From Jhaorihella thermophila (GTDB lineage Bacteria; Pseudomonadota; Alphaproteobacteria; Rhodobacterales; Rhodobacteraceae), in assembly GCF_900108275.1 (NCBI RefSeq), contig NZ_FNVD01000002.1, positions 278,548-342,547 on the forward strand: 64,000 nucleotides of DNA, read 5' to 3'. Made by a program: the position numbers and the translations under genes. The notes under the pieces are model-generated. The model saw only the letters and a list, made by a program, of their open reading frames with translations. It was not told the origin of the DNA and ran no database searches. Shown piece by piece: positions 40,870 through 49,990 of this stretch; the stretch's first letter is position 1; each line of letters begins with the position of its first letter.

Positions 40870-42692
40870 CAGTCCACCTCCAGCATGCACAGCGTGTTGC
40901 GGGTGATCGAGATGCACTTGGTCGGGCAGACCTCGTAGCAGGCGCCGCAGCGGATACATTCCACATTGTCGATCCAGATCGCGCCGACATGGTCCCACTC
41001 GGACGTTTCCAGCAGCTTGCCATAGGTGCCGTCCTCGCGGATCTCGACCCCCTCGACGAGCTTGATGCAGTTCTTGGGCGCGACCTCGATGCAGGCCCGG
41101 CAATAGATGCAGTTGTCGATGTCGATCTTGTATTGCAGGTTGCACAGATAGCAGCGCTTGGCCTCTTCATGGGCCAGCGCGTCGTCATAGCCGCGCTCGA
41201 CCTCTTCGGTCAGATGGGCGACGCGTTCTTCGATGTCTTCGGTCGGCATGTGGGTGCGCGGGATGAAGTCCCAGGCGCGTTTGCGCAGCGGCGCCTCGAC
41301 CTTTTCGATCCGGACCGCCGGAACGCGGCGCGGCTTGCCCATCAGCCAGGTGTCGATGCTGCGCGCCACCTCGCGTCCCTGCCCGACCGCCTCGATCACG
41401 GTCGAGGCGCCCTTGACGTAGTCGCCCGCCGCGAACACGCCGACCTGCGAGGTCATGCCGCGATCGTCCACGGCGGCGTTCTTCCACCGGTCCAGCTCCA
41501 GATCGGTATCGAGAAATTCATGCGCGGTGCGCTGGCCGATCGCGATCAGCACCGTGTCGCATTCGAAGTCGAACTCGGATCCCTCGATCGGGATCGCCTT
41601 GCGCCGGCCGTTGTCGCGCCATCCGCCCAGCCGGTTCTGGACGAATTCCACCGCCGTCATCCGCCCGCCTTCGCCCTTGAAGGCGACCGGCGTGCGCAGG
41701 CCCATGAACCGGATCCCCTCGGCCTTGGCCTCCTGGATTTCGTCCTTGGTGACGGGGATGTATTCCTCGGTCGTGCGCAGGTGGATGGTGACCTCCTGCC
41801 CGCCCAGCCGCCGCGCCACGCGGGCGCAGTCCAGCGCGGTGAAGCCCGCGCCCAGCACGGCGACGCGGCGGCCCACCGTCTTGGGCACGCCCCGGTGCAT
41901 GTCCAGAAGAAAGTCGAACCCGTATTCCACGTTTTCGAACCGCGCCACCGCCGCGCCCAGCGGGTCGTCGCGCAGCGGGATCTCGGTTGCCGCCATGCAG
42001 CCCGTGGCCAGCAGCACCGCGTCGAACTCCTCACGCAGCTTCGACAGCGGCAGCTCGCCCTCGCCATTGCCGATGGCGACACCGGTGCGCAGCTCCACCC
42101 CCAGCCGCAGGGCGTTGTGGATCTCCTCGCGCAGGATCTCGCGCGGCAGGCGGAACTCGGGGATGCCGTAGGCCAGCATGCCGCCCGGTTCGGTTTCACG
42201 GTCGAAGATGGTGACATCGTGCCCCATCAGCGACAGGTCATGCGCCGCCGCCACGCCCGCCGGGCCGGCGCCGACGATCGCCACCTTCTTGCCAGACGGC
42301 CCATAGAGGCTTTCGTTCAGCCGGTGGCCGCGACGTTTCAGGTCCGCCGCCGACCGTTTCAGGTGGCAGATGCTGACCGGTTCGCCATTGCCGGGCCAGC
42401 CGTGGCGGCAGTCGTTTTCGCAGGGCCGCGAACAGATCCGCCCCAGCACGCCGGGCAGGACGTTGACCTCGCGGTTGATTTCGTAGGAATCGCCGTATCG
42501 CCCCTGCAGGATCGCCAGGATGTAGGATGGAATGTCCGTTCCCGCCGGGCAGGCCGCCTGGCAGGGGACGTTTTCCTTCATCCATCCGAAATCGCGGGGA
42601 TCCTGGGAGTAGACGACGCGTCCATTCCCTTCCGTGTTGGCGTCGCCGGTCACCGGTTCGACGGGCGACGCGATGGAGTCATTCCGGCCCAT
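40869..42692 (-). CDS. GltD/DsrL-type NAD(P)H-dependent iron-sulfur oxidoreductase
   Basis: 607 residues from ATG 42692 (MGRNDSIASP). Same domain plan as DsrL: N-terminal Fe-S region (VPCQAACPAGTD, ICSRPCENDCRHGW), GltD-like FAD domain (AIVGAGPAGVAAAH, about 140), NAD(P) motif VLGAGFTALDCARVAR, a linker with CYLCNLQYKIDIDNCIYCRAC and a C-terminal CIRCGACYEVCPTKC. It heads an operon with korAB, reminiscent of 2-oxoglutarate:NADP oxidoreductase operons. Likely transfers electrons from the 2-oxoacid enzyme to NAD(P), or the reverse. Distinct from DsrL at 25148. Confidence 0.85.
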   Translation of the reverse strand: MGRNDSIASPVEPVTGDANTEGNGRVVYSQDPRDFGWMKENVPCQAACPAGTDIPSYILAILQGRYGDSYEINREVNVLPGVLGRICSRPCENDCRHGWPGNGEPVSICHLKRSAADLKRRGHRLNESLYGPSGKKVAIVGAGPAGVAAAHDLSLMGHDVTIFDRETEPGGMLAYGIPEFRLPREILREEIHNALRLGVELRTGVAIGNGEGELPLSKLREEFDAVLLATGCMAATEIPLRDDPLGAAVARFENVEYGFDFLLDMHRGVPKTVGRRVAVLGAGFTALDCARVARRLGGQEVTIHLRTTEEYIPVTKDEIQEAKAEGIRFMGLRTPVAFKGEGGRMTAVEFVQNRLGGWRDNGRRKAIPIEGSEFDFECDTVLIAIGQRTAHEFLDTDLELDRWKNAAVDDRGMTSQVGVFAAGDYVKGASTVIEAVGQGREVARSIDTWLMGKPRRVPAVRIEKVEAPLRKRAWDFIPRTHMPTEDIEERVAHLTEEVERGYDDALAHEEAKRCYLCNLQYKIDIDNCIYCRACIEVAPKNCIKLVEGVEIREDGTYGKLLETSEWDHVGAIWIDNVECIRCGACYEVCPTKCISITRNTLCMLEVD

Positions 42693-42816
42693 GATGAATG
42701 CCTTTCTTCGAACTCCTGCAAAATGACCGTAAGATAACAATCAGCTTTGCGTCCAGTGGCTTTGCGGCCAAGGTTGTCGCAGTGTGGCCCGAAGTCCCGG
42801 AACCGGCGGCGGGGCA

Positions 42817-43707
42817 TCAGGCGGTTTCGAGCGCCTCGATCCGCGCGCCGGGGAACGCGGCCACGACCGCGCGCGCGGCGGGGGCATCCAGCAGGCAGAA
42901 CGCCGTGGAAAGCCCGTCGGCCACCGCCGCCTGCGGCGCGCTGACCGCGGCCGTGGCGTGAACGGCCGGCCGCCCCGGCGCACGCGGGTCGATGATGTGC
43001 CCCCGCCCTCCGATCACGGTGCCCAGGGGCGCCGAGGTCGCCACCGCCCGGTCGGCCAGACGGACCGTCTTCAGCACCCGCCCGTCCGCCGCCGCGATCC
43101 CGGCCCGCCAGGGGGCGCCATCCGGTCGCCGGCCCAAGGCGACGATTTCGCCCATGTCAATGAGAAGATCAGTGAGCCCGCGCCCGCGCAGCAGCGCCGC
43201 GAGCCGGTCGGTGACGATCCCCTGCGCCAGCCCGTTCAGCGTGATCGCCATGCCGGGCCGGGCAAAGCGGATCTCCTCCCGATCGCGCCGGACATGCCGC
43301 CACCCGACCGCTGCGCCGCGCGGCCCGCGCCCCTCGGCCAGCGCCTGCCACAGCGGCTGCACCGTGGGATCGAACGCGCCGCCTGTGGCGCGGTGGAGCC
43401 GGCCCGACAAGTCCAGCGCCGCGACCATCTCGGCCGAAGGGAACCGCAGCCGCCCCACCCGGTTCAGCCGCGCGATTTCCGAGCCTTCCCGAAACAGGCT
43501 GAAAATCGCCTCCAGCCGGTCCAGCTCGCGCTCCACCGCGGCAAAGACCGGCGCGGCCTGCGCCGGCGTCAGCCCGGTCAGGATCATCGACGTCGATGCC
43601 CCCAGAGCCCGCCCCCGCCAGCGCGCCACTTCGCCGGCCCGCGCCGGCACGGCCACCGCGCAGGCGCTGATCGCAAGGAACCGCCGGCGGGTCAAGACCG
43701 CGCCCAT
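42817..43707 (-). CDS. apbE: ApbE/NosX-type FAD:protein FMN transferase
   Basis: Exported flavin transferase that attaches FMN covalently to Thr/Ser of target proteins. Tat-type N-terminus MGAVLTRRRFLAISACAVA. Family features: ALGASTSMIL near the start, GGAFDPTVQPLW, ITLNGLAQGIVTDRL, LIDMGEIVALG and HIIDPRAPGRPAV. 296 residues. Follows hemA by 9 bases. Targets are not in the window; NosR-type or Rnf/Nqr-type flavoproteins are the usual ones. With nor genes close by, a NosX-like role is a reasonable guess. Confidence 0.88.
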   Translation of the reverse strand: MGAVLTRRRFLAISACAVAVPARAGEVARWRGRALGASTSMILTGLTPAQAAPVFAAVERELDRLEAIFSLFREGSEIARLNRVGRLRFPSAEMVAALDLSGRLHRATGGAFDPTVQPLWQALAEGRGPRGAAVGWRHVRRDREEIRFARPGMAITLNGLAQGIVTDRLAALLRGRGLTDLLIDMGEIVALGRRPDGAPWRAGIAAADGRVLKTVRLADRAVATSAPLGTVIGGRGHIIDPRAPGRPAVHATAAVSAPQAAVADGLSTAFCLLDAPAARAVVAAFPGARIEALETA

Positions 43708-43716
43708 GTCCGCGCT

Positions 43717-44940
43717 CTATTGCGCCGCCGCCGGCCGCCGGGCCATCAGGCAACGGCTCCACAGCGTGCTGAGCGCCTCCACCAGCCGATCCATGTCCGC
43801 CCGGCTGTGCACCGGCGAGGGCGTGATGCGCAGCCGCTCGGTCCCCTTGGGCACGGTAGGATAGTTGATCGGCTGGATGTAGATGCCGAACTCTTCCAGC
43901 AGCGTGTCCGAGATGAACTTGCATTTGACCGGATCGCCCACCATCACCGGAATGATATGGCTCGGGTTGTCCAGATGCGGGATGCCCTCGGCATCCAGCC
44001 GCGCGCGCAGTTCGGCCACGCGCGCCTTCTGCAGGTCGCGCTCTACCGACGACTCCTTGAGATGCCGCACCGAGGCCGCCGCCCCGGCCGCCACATGCGG
44101 CGGCAGCGCCGTGGTGAAGATGAAGCCGCTGGCAAAACTGCGCACGAAGTCCACCAGCTCGGCCGAGGCCGCGATATAGCCGCCCACCACGCCGAAGGCC
44201 TTGCCCAGCGTGCCCTCGATCACGGTCAGGCGATCCATCAGCCCCTCGCGTTCGGCGATCCCGCCGCCGCGCGGACCGTAGAGCCCCACCGCATGCACCT
44301 CGTCCAGATAGGTCATCGCGTTGTAACGATCGGCGAGATCGCAGATCTCCCTGATCGGCGCGATGTCCCCGTCCATCGAATAGACGCTTTCAAAGGCGAT
44401 CAGCTTGGGCGCGTTGGCCGGAGCGGCGGCGAGCTTCGCTTCGAGATCGGCGACGTCATTGTGTGCCCAGATCACCTTCTGGGCCCGTGAGTGGCGGATG
44501 CCTTCGATCATCGAAGCATGGTTGAGACTGTCGGAAAAGACGATGCAGCCGGGGATCTTCGACGCCAGCGTGCCCAGCGCCGCCCAGTTCGACACATAAC
44601 CGGAGGTAAAGAGCAGCGCCGCCTCTTTCCCGTGCAGGTCGGCCAGTTCGCGTTCCAGCAGAACATGGTCGTGGGTGGTGCCCGAGATGTTGCGCGTACC
44701 GCCCGCGCCCGCGCCCGCGCGATCCAGCGCCGCGTGCATCGCCGCCAGAACCTTGGGGTGCTGTCCCATGCCCAGATAGTCGTTGGAGCACCACACCGTC
44801 ACGTCGCGCGTTGCCGCCCCATCATGCTGCGTCGCGTCGGGGAACGACCCGCAGCGGCGCTCGAGATCGACGAACACGCGGTAATTGCCTTCGTCGCGCA
44901 GACGGTCGAGGCTCTGACGGAAGAAGTCCTGGTAATTCAT
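43717..44940 (-). CDS. hemA: 5-aminolevulinate synthase
   Basis: PLP enzyme joining glycine and succinyl-CoA, the alphaproteobacterial (Shemin) route to haem, siroheme and tetrapyrroles. 407 residues: N-terminal [42 protein letters not shown], the [12 protein letters not shown] loop and PLP lysine in EGTLGKAFG. The start ATG 44940 follows GGAGAC. It is divergent from the Crp/Fnr gene, with a Dnr/FNR-type box between, so haem supply is probably coupled to denitrification. Confidence 0.96.
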   Translation of the reverse strand: MNYQDFFRQSLDRLRDEGNYRVFVDLERRCGSFPDATQHDGAATRDVTVWCSNDYLGMGQHPKVLAAMHAALDRAGAGAGGTRNISGTTHDHVLLERELADLHGKEAALLFTSGYVSNWAALGTLASKIPGCIVFSDSLNHASMIEGIRHSRAQKVIWAHNDVADLEAKLAAAPANAPKLIAFESVYSMDGDIAPIREICDLADRYNAMTYLDEVHAVGLYGPRGGGIAEREGLMDRLTVIEGTLGKAFGVVGGYIAASAELVDFVRSFASGFIFTTALPPHVAAGAAASVRHLKESSVERDLQKARVAELRARLDAEGIPHLDNPSHIIPVMVGDPVKCKFISDTLLEEFGIYIQPINYPTVPKGTERLRITPSPVHSRADMDRLVEALSTLWSRCLMARRPAAAQ

Positions 44941-44997
44941 GGCGGTCTCCGTGCGCTTCGGTTTGCGCCAGACTGCCGCCCCTTTGCGGGGCGATCC

Positions 44998-45011
44998 ATG
45001 ACATTAGTCAA
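44998..45011. promoter_or_regulatory. FNR/Dnr-type box between hemA and the regulator gene
   Basis: ATGACATTAGTCAA: perfect TGAC-N4-GTCA core, one mismatch to TTGA-N6-TCAA. It is 58 bases from the hemA start and 101 from the regulator start, and may serve both. Confidence 0.6.
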
Positions 45012-45111
45012 GGCCGTGGCGTCGGCGGGCGCATTTCGGGATGCACGCGCGCGCCGATCCGGCTAAGGTGGCGCCGGGACAAAAGAAACGCAACGACGGG
45101 ACACGGGGCGC

Positions 45112-45816
45112 GTGGCGCACGAAAAGCACAAGGATATCGCACGGACGTCGCTGTTCATACGGTCCCTGCCGGATCAGCATGTGGAACCGCTGCTGGAACG
45201 AGCGATCTTTCGCCATTACGAGCGGGGCGAGACGATCTTTCTGCAGGACGAACCGGCCGAAGGCGTGCATGTGGTGCTCGACGGCTGGGTCAAGCTCTAC
45301 CGCGTCTCGCCCAACGGGGCCGAGGCGATCGTGGGCGTCTTTGCCCGGGGCGAAAGCTTCGGCGAGGCGGTGGCGCTCAAGAACGGCCCCTATCCAGTCT
45401 CGGCCGAGGCAGTGACCGCCAGCGAGCTGATGGTGGTGCCGGCCTCGGTGCTGGTCGAGATGATGCACGAAGATCCCGACGTCTGCGTGTCGATCCTGGC
45501 CGCGACCTTTACCCATCTGCACGGACTGGTCGAACAGCTCCAGCAGATCAAGGCCCAGACCGGGGCGCAGCGGGTGGCCGAATTCCTGCTGTCGCTGTGT
45601 TCGCAGGACAGCGGCGGCTGCACCGTGGATCTGCCCTATGACAAGGCGCTGATCGCCGGGCGGCTTGGCATGAAGCCCGAAAGCCTCAGCCGCGCCTTTT
45701 CCCGGCTGAAACCGGCCGGTGTCACGATCCGAAAGAACCACGCGCAGATTGCCGACATCGAGCGACTGCGCGACTATGCCGAGGAAGACCCAGCAAATGC
45801 ATGGAGCAAGGGATGA
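45112..45816 (+). CDS. Crp/Fnr-family regulator, Dnr/NnrR type
   Basis: Nitric oxide- or oxygen-linked activator of denitrification. 234 residues, cyclic-nucleotide-binding-like beta barrel (about 25-140) and a C-terminal HTH with LIAGRLGMKPESLSRAFSRLK. The N-terminus has no cysteine group, so it is not an oxygen-sensing FNR with a [4Fe-4S] cluster; a haem-based NO sensor is likelier. GTG start at 45112. FNR-type boxes stand before itself/hemA, before norC and before the globin. Overlaps the DUF4202 gene by 4 bases. Confidence 0.85.
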   Translation: MAHEKHKDIARTSLFIRSLPDQHVEPLLERAIFRHYERGETIFLQDEPAEGVHVVLDGWVKLYRVSPNGAEAIVGVFARGESFGEAVALKNGPYPVSAEAVTASELMVVPASVLVEMMHEDPDVCVSILAATFTHLHGLVEQLQQIKAQTGAQRVAEFLLSLCSQDSGGCTVDLPYDKALIAGRLGMKPESLSRAFSRLKPAGVTIRKNHAQIADIERLRDYAEEDPANAWSKG

Positions 45817-46385
45817 GCAAGCTTGACACCGTGATCGCCGCAATCGACGCGGCCAATGCCAAGGATCCGCGCCAAGACGAGGGACAGCCCGAGGCGCTGC
45901 TTTATGGCCAGCGGATGAGCGCGGCGCTGGACCATCTCTATCCCGATGCCGATGACCTGCTGCGCATCGCGGTGCGTGGCCAGCATATCGAACGCTGGAT
46001 CCTGCCGCGGTCCGATTATCCCGAAGGCAAGGCCGGCTACCACAAATGGCGCCGCGATCTGGCCGCCCACCACGCCCGGCGGGTGGGCGAGATCATGGCC
46101 GAGGCCGGCTATGGCCCGGACGAAATCGCCCAGGTGAGCAAGATGCTGCGCAAGGAAGGGGTCAAGCGCGACCCGCTGGTGCAGGCGCTGGAAGACGTGG
46201 CGAGCTATGTCTTCGTGAAACACTATTTCGGCGGCTTCGTCGAGAAATACGGCGGCAAGTATGACGCCGAGAAGATCCGCGACATTGTCGCAAAGACCGC
46301 GCGCAAGATGTCGGAGATGGCCCGCGCGAAGGTGCTGGAGGATTTCGACCTGCCCGAGGATCTGGCCGCCGCCTTCCGGGTCTGA
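45813..46385 (+). CDS. DUF4202 domain protein
   Basis: 190 residues, soluble, His/Glu-rich: RGQHIERWILPRSDYPEGKAGYHKWRRDLAAHHARR suggests an HD-like or metal site. Function unknown. Start ATG overlaps the Dnr-type stop (ATGA), so the two are translated together. Relatives occur near denitrification and glutamate-metabolism genes in proteobacteria. The coupling to the regulator suggests a role in signalling or NO response, but this is inference. Confidence 0.75.
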   Translation: MSKLDTVIAAIDAANAKDPRQDEGQPEALLYGQRMSAALDHLYPDADDLLRIAVRGQHIERWILPRSDYPEGKAGYHKWRRDLAAHHARRVGEIMAEAGYGPDEIAQVSKMLRKEGVKRDPLVQALEDVASYVFVKHYFGGFVEKYGGKYDAEKIRDIVAKTARKMSEMARAKVLEDFDLPEDLAAAFRV

Positions 46386-46398
46386 ACCGGATCGTTCT

Positions 46399-46662
46399 TC
46401 AGACGAGATAGAGCCCCAGCACCAGCGCCGCCCAAAGCGTCACCGCCCAACCGAACCCCGACAGCCAGGCGCGCGCGCGATCGAGATCGAGGTAGCGCGC
46501 GAGGATCACCCGCGCCTTGAGCACCGCCAGCACGAGGATCGCCGCCCCCGCCGCCCGGCGCGGCACGCCCTGCCCCACGCCGGCGGCGATCAGCGCGGCC
46601 AAGCCGCCGAGCCCGGCCAGCCAGGCCCAGGCGGCGATCAGGCGGTTGGACAGCGCGGGCAT
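46399..46662 (-). CDS. norF: NorF-type small membrane protein
   Basis: 87 residues, cytochrome c oxidase subunit IV-like, with three hydrophobic segments (MPALSNRLIAAWAWLAGLGG, AAGAAILVLAVLK, GWAVTLWAALVLGLYLV). Start ATG 46662 behind AAGGAGAC. Last gene of norCBQDEF. In Paracoccus NorE and NorF are needed for full NO-reductase activity. Identity rests on size, topology and position. Confidence 0.82.
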   Translation of the reverse strand: MPALSNRLIAAWAWLAGLGGLAALIAAGVGQGVPRRAAGAAILVLAVLKARVILARYLDLDRARAWLSGFGWAVTLWAALVLGLYLV

Positions 46663-46673
46663 CGTTGTCTCCT

Positions 46674-47231
46674 TCAGGCCAGCAGATAGATCACCGGGTA
46701 GAGCAGCACCCATACCAGATCGACCATGTGCCAGAACATGGCCACGGCCTGAATGTTGGCCACCGCATCGCGCCACGCCACCAGCATCAGCAGGACCACG
46801 CCCGCCACCACATGCGCAGCGTGAAATCCGGTCAACAAATAGTAGAAGGTGAAAAAGGCATGAGTGTCCCAGCCGATCCCATCGGCGGATTTGGCGGCGT
46901 ATTCCGCGCCCTTGATGATCAGGAACACCACTCCCAGCGCCGCCGCCGCGACCAGCGCCCATCGCGCCGCACCGCGCGCCCCGGCCTCGCGCCATCGCAG
47001 CGCCTGCGCGGCCAGAAACCCGCTGGAGACCAGCACCATCGTGTTGAGCGCCGCGCCCGCGCGGAACAGGTGATCCTGCGCCGCTGCAAAGCCCGCCGGA
47101 TCGGTCAGGCGCACGGCCATGAAGGCCACCAGCCCCGCGCCGAACACCAGCAGTTCCGACACGATCAGCACCCACATCAGCAGTTCGCCGGGCAGGTCGT
47201 CAAGGGCGGAACCCGAGGCCGCGTCGCTCAT
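46674..47231 (-). CDS. norE: NorE, cytochrome c oxidase subunit III-like protein
   Basis: 185 residues from ATG 47231, overlapping norD by 4 bases. Five hydrophobic segments, with subunit III motifs LMWVLIVSELLVFGAGLVAF, FYYLLTGFHAAHVVAGV and FWHMVDLVWVLLYPVIYLLA. Accessory factor of the NO reductase cluster. Open frame upstream of 47231 belongs to norD on another frame. Confidence 0.87.
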   Translation of the reverse strand: MSDAASGSALDDLPGELLMWVLIVSELLVFGAGLVAFMAVRLTDPAGFAAAQDHLFRAGAALNTMVLVSSGFLAAQALRWREAGARGAARWALVAAAALGVVFLIIKGAEYAAKSADGIGWDTHAFFTFYYLLTGFHAAHVVAGVVLLMLVAWRDAVANIQAVAMFWHMVDLVWVLLYPVIYLLA

Positions 47232-49168
47232 GCGCCCACCAGTTGCCGGTAGATCTGCGGCAGGGCGAAGATCAGCTTTTCCGGGTCCGGGATCACGGCG
47301 AACCCGCCCTGCCCGAACATGCGCGAAAACCACGCCTTGCCCTTGGCGTCCACGGTGATGCCGAATACCGAATGTCCCGCCCGTCGCGCCTCGCGCACGG
47401 CCATGGCGGTGTCCTCGATCCCGTGGCGGCCTTCGTAATGGTCCAGATCATTGGGCTTGCCGTCGGTAATGACCAGGAGCAGCCGCCGCTTGCGGGCCTG
47501 TTGCGACAGCTCGGCCGACACATGCCGGATCGCCGCGCCAAGGCGCGTGTAGAAACCGGGGCGCAGCCCGCCGATGCGGCGTTCGACCTCCGGGCCCATG
47601 GGCTCGTCAAATCCCTTGCAGCGCTGGACATGGACCCGGTGCCGTTTCAGCGAGGAAAAGGCGTGGATCGCGAAATCGTCGCCGCAGGCGTCCAGCCCCC
47701 AGGCCAGCGCGTCCAGCGCCTCGCGCTCGATGTCGATCACGGCGCGGCCCGACACCGCGCTTTCGGTGCTGCGCGACACGTCCAGCAGGATCGACACGGC
47801 GAGATCGCGGGCCTCGGGCCGGGATCGCAACCAGATCCGTTCACTGCCCTCGCCGCTGGCCAGACGGTCCACTTCGGCGCGCACGGCGGCCTCGATATCC
47901 AGATCGTCGCCGTCGAGATGGCCGCGCGTCGTCACGCGACCGGGGCGCAGCGCCTCGAACTGGCGGCGCACGGCGCGGATGCGGCGCGACGCGGCGGGGT
48001 CGTGGGCATAGGCCTCCTGCTCGGGCTTGGCCTCCACATCGCTGGTCAGGACGCAGACGTGGTCGGGCAGATAGGCGCCGGTGCGCGTGTCCCATTCGGG
48101 ATAGGTGATCCGGCCCGACAGGCGTTCGCGGTCCACGTCCTCGGGGGCGAGGTCGAGATGCAGCTTCAGCCGCGTCGGCGGCGCCTTGGATATCTGGCCC
48201 AGCCCGATTTCCTCCTGGTCGTCGGCGGCCTTCTTGGCGTTGTCGGGATCGTCGTCATCGACCCGGCGATTGAGGTTGAGGAACTCGGCCCAGCTCAGGA
48301 TCGCCTCGAACTTGTGCAGGATGAGACTGTCGCGGCGCTCGGCCTGATCGGATTTGCGGCGGCGGGCGCGGTGGGTCTTTTCGCCGGCTTCCTCGGGGGT
48401 GCCTTCGATTTCGCGTGTTTCGACTTCGCCCGCCTCGCTGAACTCGACCGGGCGCAGCTCGGGCCATAGCGGGACGGGGCGGAACGGGCGATACTTGCGC
48501 GGCGCGGTGATCGCGGGGTCCAGCGGGTCGCCCGCGCAGGCGGCCTGAAACGCGGCGGCGCGATCGGACAGAGGGGCGGGGTCGCCCAGCATGTTTCGGA
48601 TCACGGCCTCGACGGCGGCCTCATCGCGCGGCAGGTCGGGCACCCGGCGCTGGTGCAACAGCGCGGCGCAGAGTCCTTCGTAGAGAGGGCGCAGGCCCGG
48701 GGCATCCTCCAGCGTGGCCGCGACCATCGCCCGCGACGCGGCCAGCGCAGCGAGATCGGCGCGCAACGGATCGTCCTGATCCACCCTGTCGGACGCATGC
48801 GCTGCACAGGCCGCCAGCCAGACATAGAGCGCGCCGTTCGCCTCGCGCGACGGGAACACCGCCAGCCGGTCGGGCAGGCGCAGCACCTCGCCGTCGAAAC
48901 TGGCGCGCGGCACGGCCTCGGCCTCGGCGCCCAGACGCCGGCGCCAGCTCAGCCGGTGGCGGGAGATTTCGGGGGAAACCGGGCGCAGCTCCACCGACGA
49001 CGCCCCGCCCAGTCCCCGGAAAAGAACGGCCAGCCGCCCGCCGATCTCGGAAAGATCGACCGCGGCTCCTTCATGCGCCTCAGGCGCATCCAGGCGGCTG
49101 GCAAATTTGTGCCACAGTTTCCCGACGGTTTCTTCGGGTTCCCATGGCTCAAATTCGATCCGGTCCAT
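47228..49168 (-). CDS. norD: NorD, von Willebrand factor A-domain protein
   Basis: Accessory protein needed for NO-reductase maturation. 646 residues; the VWA domain at the C-terminus has the MIDAS-type motif ILLDVSRSTESAV and later VITDGKPNDLDHYEG. N-terminal two-thirds is family-specific and charged, with a Lys/Arg-rich linker. It works with the AAA protein NorQ, encoded directly upstream (9-base gap), as in MoxR-VWA pairs that insert metals. Confidence 0.92.
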   Translation of the reverse strand: MDRIEFEPWEPEETVGKLWHKFASRLDAPEAHEGAAVDLSEIGGRLAVLFRGLGGASSVELRPVSPEISRHRLSWRRRLGAEAEAVPRASFDGEVLRLPDRLAVFPSREANGALYVWLAACAAHASDRVDQDDPLRADLAALAASRAMVAATLEDAPGLRPLYEGLCAALLHQRRVPDLPRDEAAVEAVIRNMLGDPAPLSDRAAAFQAACAGDPLDPAITAPRKYRPFRPVPLWPELRPVEFSEAGEVETREIEGTPEEAGEKTHRARRRKSDQAERRDSLILHKFEAILSWAEFLNLNRRVDDDDPDNAKKAADDQEEIGLGQISKAPPTRLKLHLDLAPEDVDRERLSGRITYPEWDTRTGAYLPDHVCVLTSDVEAKPEQEAYAHDPAASRRIRAVRRQFEALRPGRVTTRGHLDGDDLDIEAAVRAEVDRLASGEGSERIWLRSRPEARDLAVSILLDVSRSTESAVSGRAVIDIEREALDALAWGLDACGDDFAIHAFSSLKRHRVHVQRCKGFDEPMGPEVERRIGGLRPGFYTRLGAAIRHVSAELSQQARKRRLLLVITDGKPNDLDHYEGRHGIEDTAMAVREARRAGHSVFGITVDAKGKAWFSRMFGQGGFAVIPDPEKLIFALPQIYRQLVGA

Positions 49169-49177
49169 TGGCTGGCC

Positions 49178-49990
49178 TCACCCAAAGACAGCCGTGACCA
49201 GATCGAGGAGCCCGCGTTTGACGTCCTCGTCATCCGTCAGCGGTTCGATCATCGCCGCGCGGATGGCGCGGTCGGTATTCATGCCTTGCGCGATCAGCGT
49301 GGCCGCATAGACCACCAGCCGGGTCGAGACGCCTTCCTCCAGGTCCTGCCCTTTCAGCGCGCGCAGCTTGTTCGCCAGCCGGATCAGCGGCTTGCAGCGT
49401 TCCAGCGGCAGGCCGCTTTCCTGCGCGACCACTTCCGTCTCAAGGTCGGGATGCGGAAAATCGAACTCGATCGAGATGAACCGTTGCCGGGTCGAGGGTT
49501 TGAGCGTCTTGAGGATGTTCTGGTAGCCCGGGTTGTAGGAGGCCACCAGCATGAAGCCGGGCGCGGCTTCCAGTTCCTCTCCGGTGCGGTCGATCGGCAG
49601 GATGCGCCGGTCGTCGGTCAGCGGGTGCAACACCACGGTCACGTCCTTGCGCGCCTCGACCACCTCATCGAGATAGCAGATCGCGCCTTCGCGCACCGCG
49701 CGCGTCAGGGGGCCATCGACCCAGACGGTTTCGCCGCCCTTCAGCAGATAGCGCCCGATCAGGTCGGCGGCGGCCAGGTCGTCATGGCAGGCCACGGTGT
49801 AGAGCTTGCGCCCCAGCCGTTGCGCCATGTGCGCCACGAATCGGGTCTTGCCGCAGCCCGTCGGTCCCTTGAGCAGCACCGGCAGGTCGTTTTCATGCGC
49901 GGCGGCGAACACCTCGCATTCATCCGCCTGCGGCAGGTAGAAGGGGGCGGTTGCCGCCCCCCCGAAGGTGGTTGATCCATCCATGTCCAT
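49178..49990 (-). CDS. norQ: NorQ, MoxR-type AAA ATPase
   Basis: 270 residues. Walker A GPTGCGKTRF at about residue 43 and Walker B CYLDEVVEA; the sensor region MLVASYNPGYQN follows. ATPase partner of NorD in inserting the non-haem iron of NorB. Start taken at 49990, where ATG overlaps the norB stop (ATGA); an ATG at 49984 is also possible. Confidence 0.93.
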   Translation of the reverse strand: MDMDGSTTFGGAATAPFYLPQADECEVFAAAHENDLPVLLKGPTGCGKTRFVAHMAQRLGRKLYTVACHDDLAAADLIGRYLLKGGETVWVDGPLTRAVREGAICYLDEVVEARKDVTVVLHPLTDDRRILPIDRTGEELEAAPGFMLVASYNPGYQNILKTLKPSTRQRFISIEFDFPHPDLETEVVAQESGLPLERCKPLIRLANKLRALKGQDLEEGVSTRLVVYAATLIAQGMNTDRAIRAAMIEPLTDDEDVKRGLLDLVTAVFG

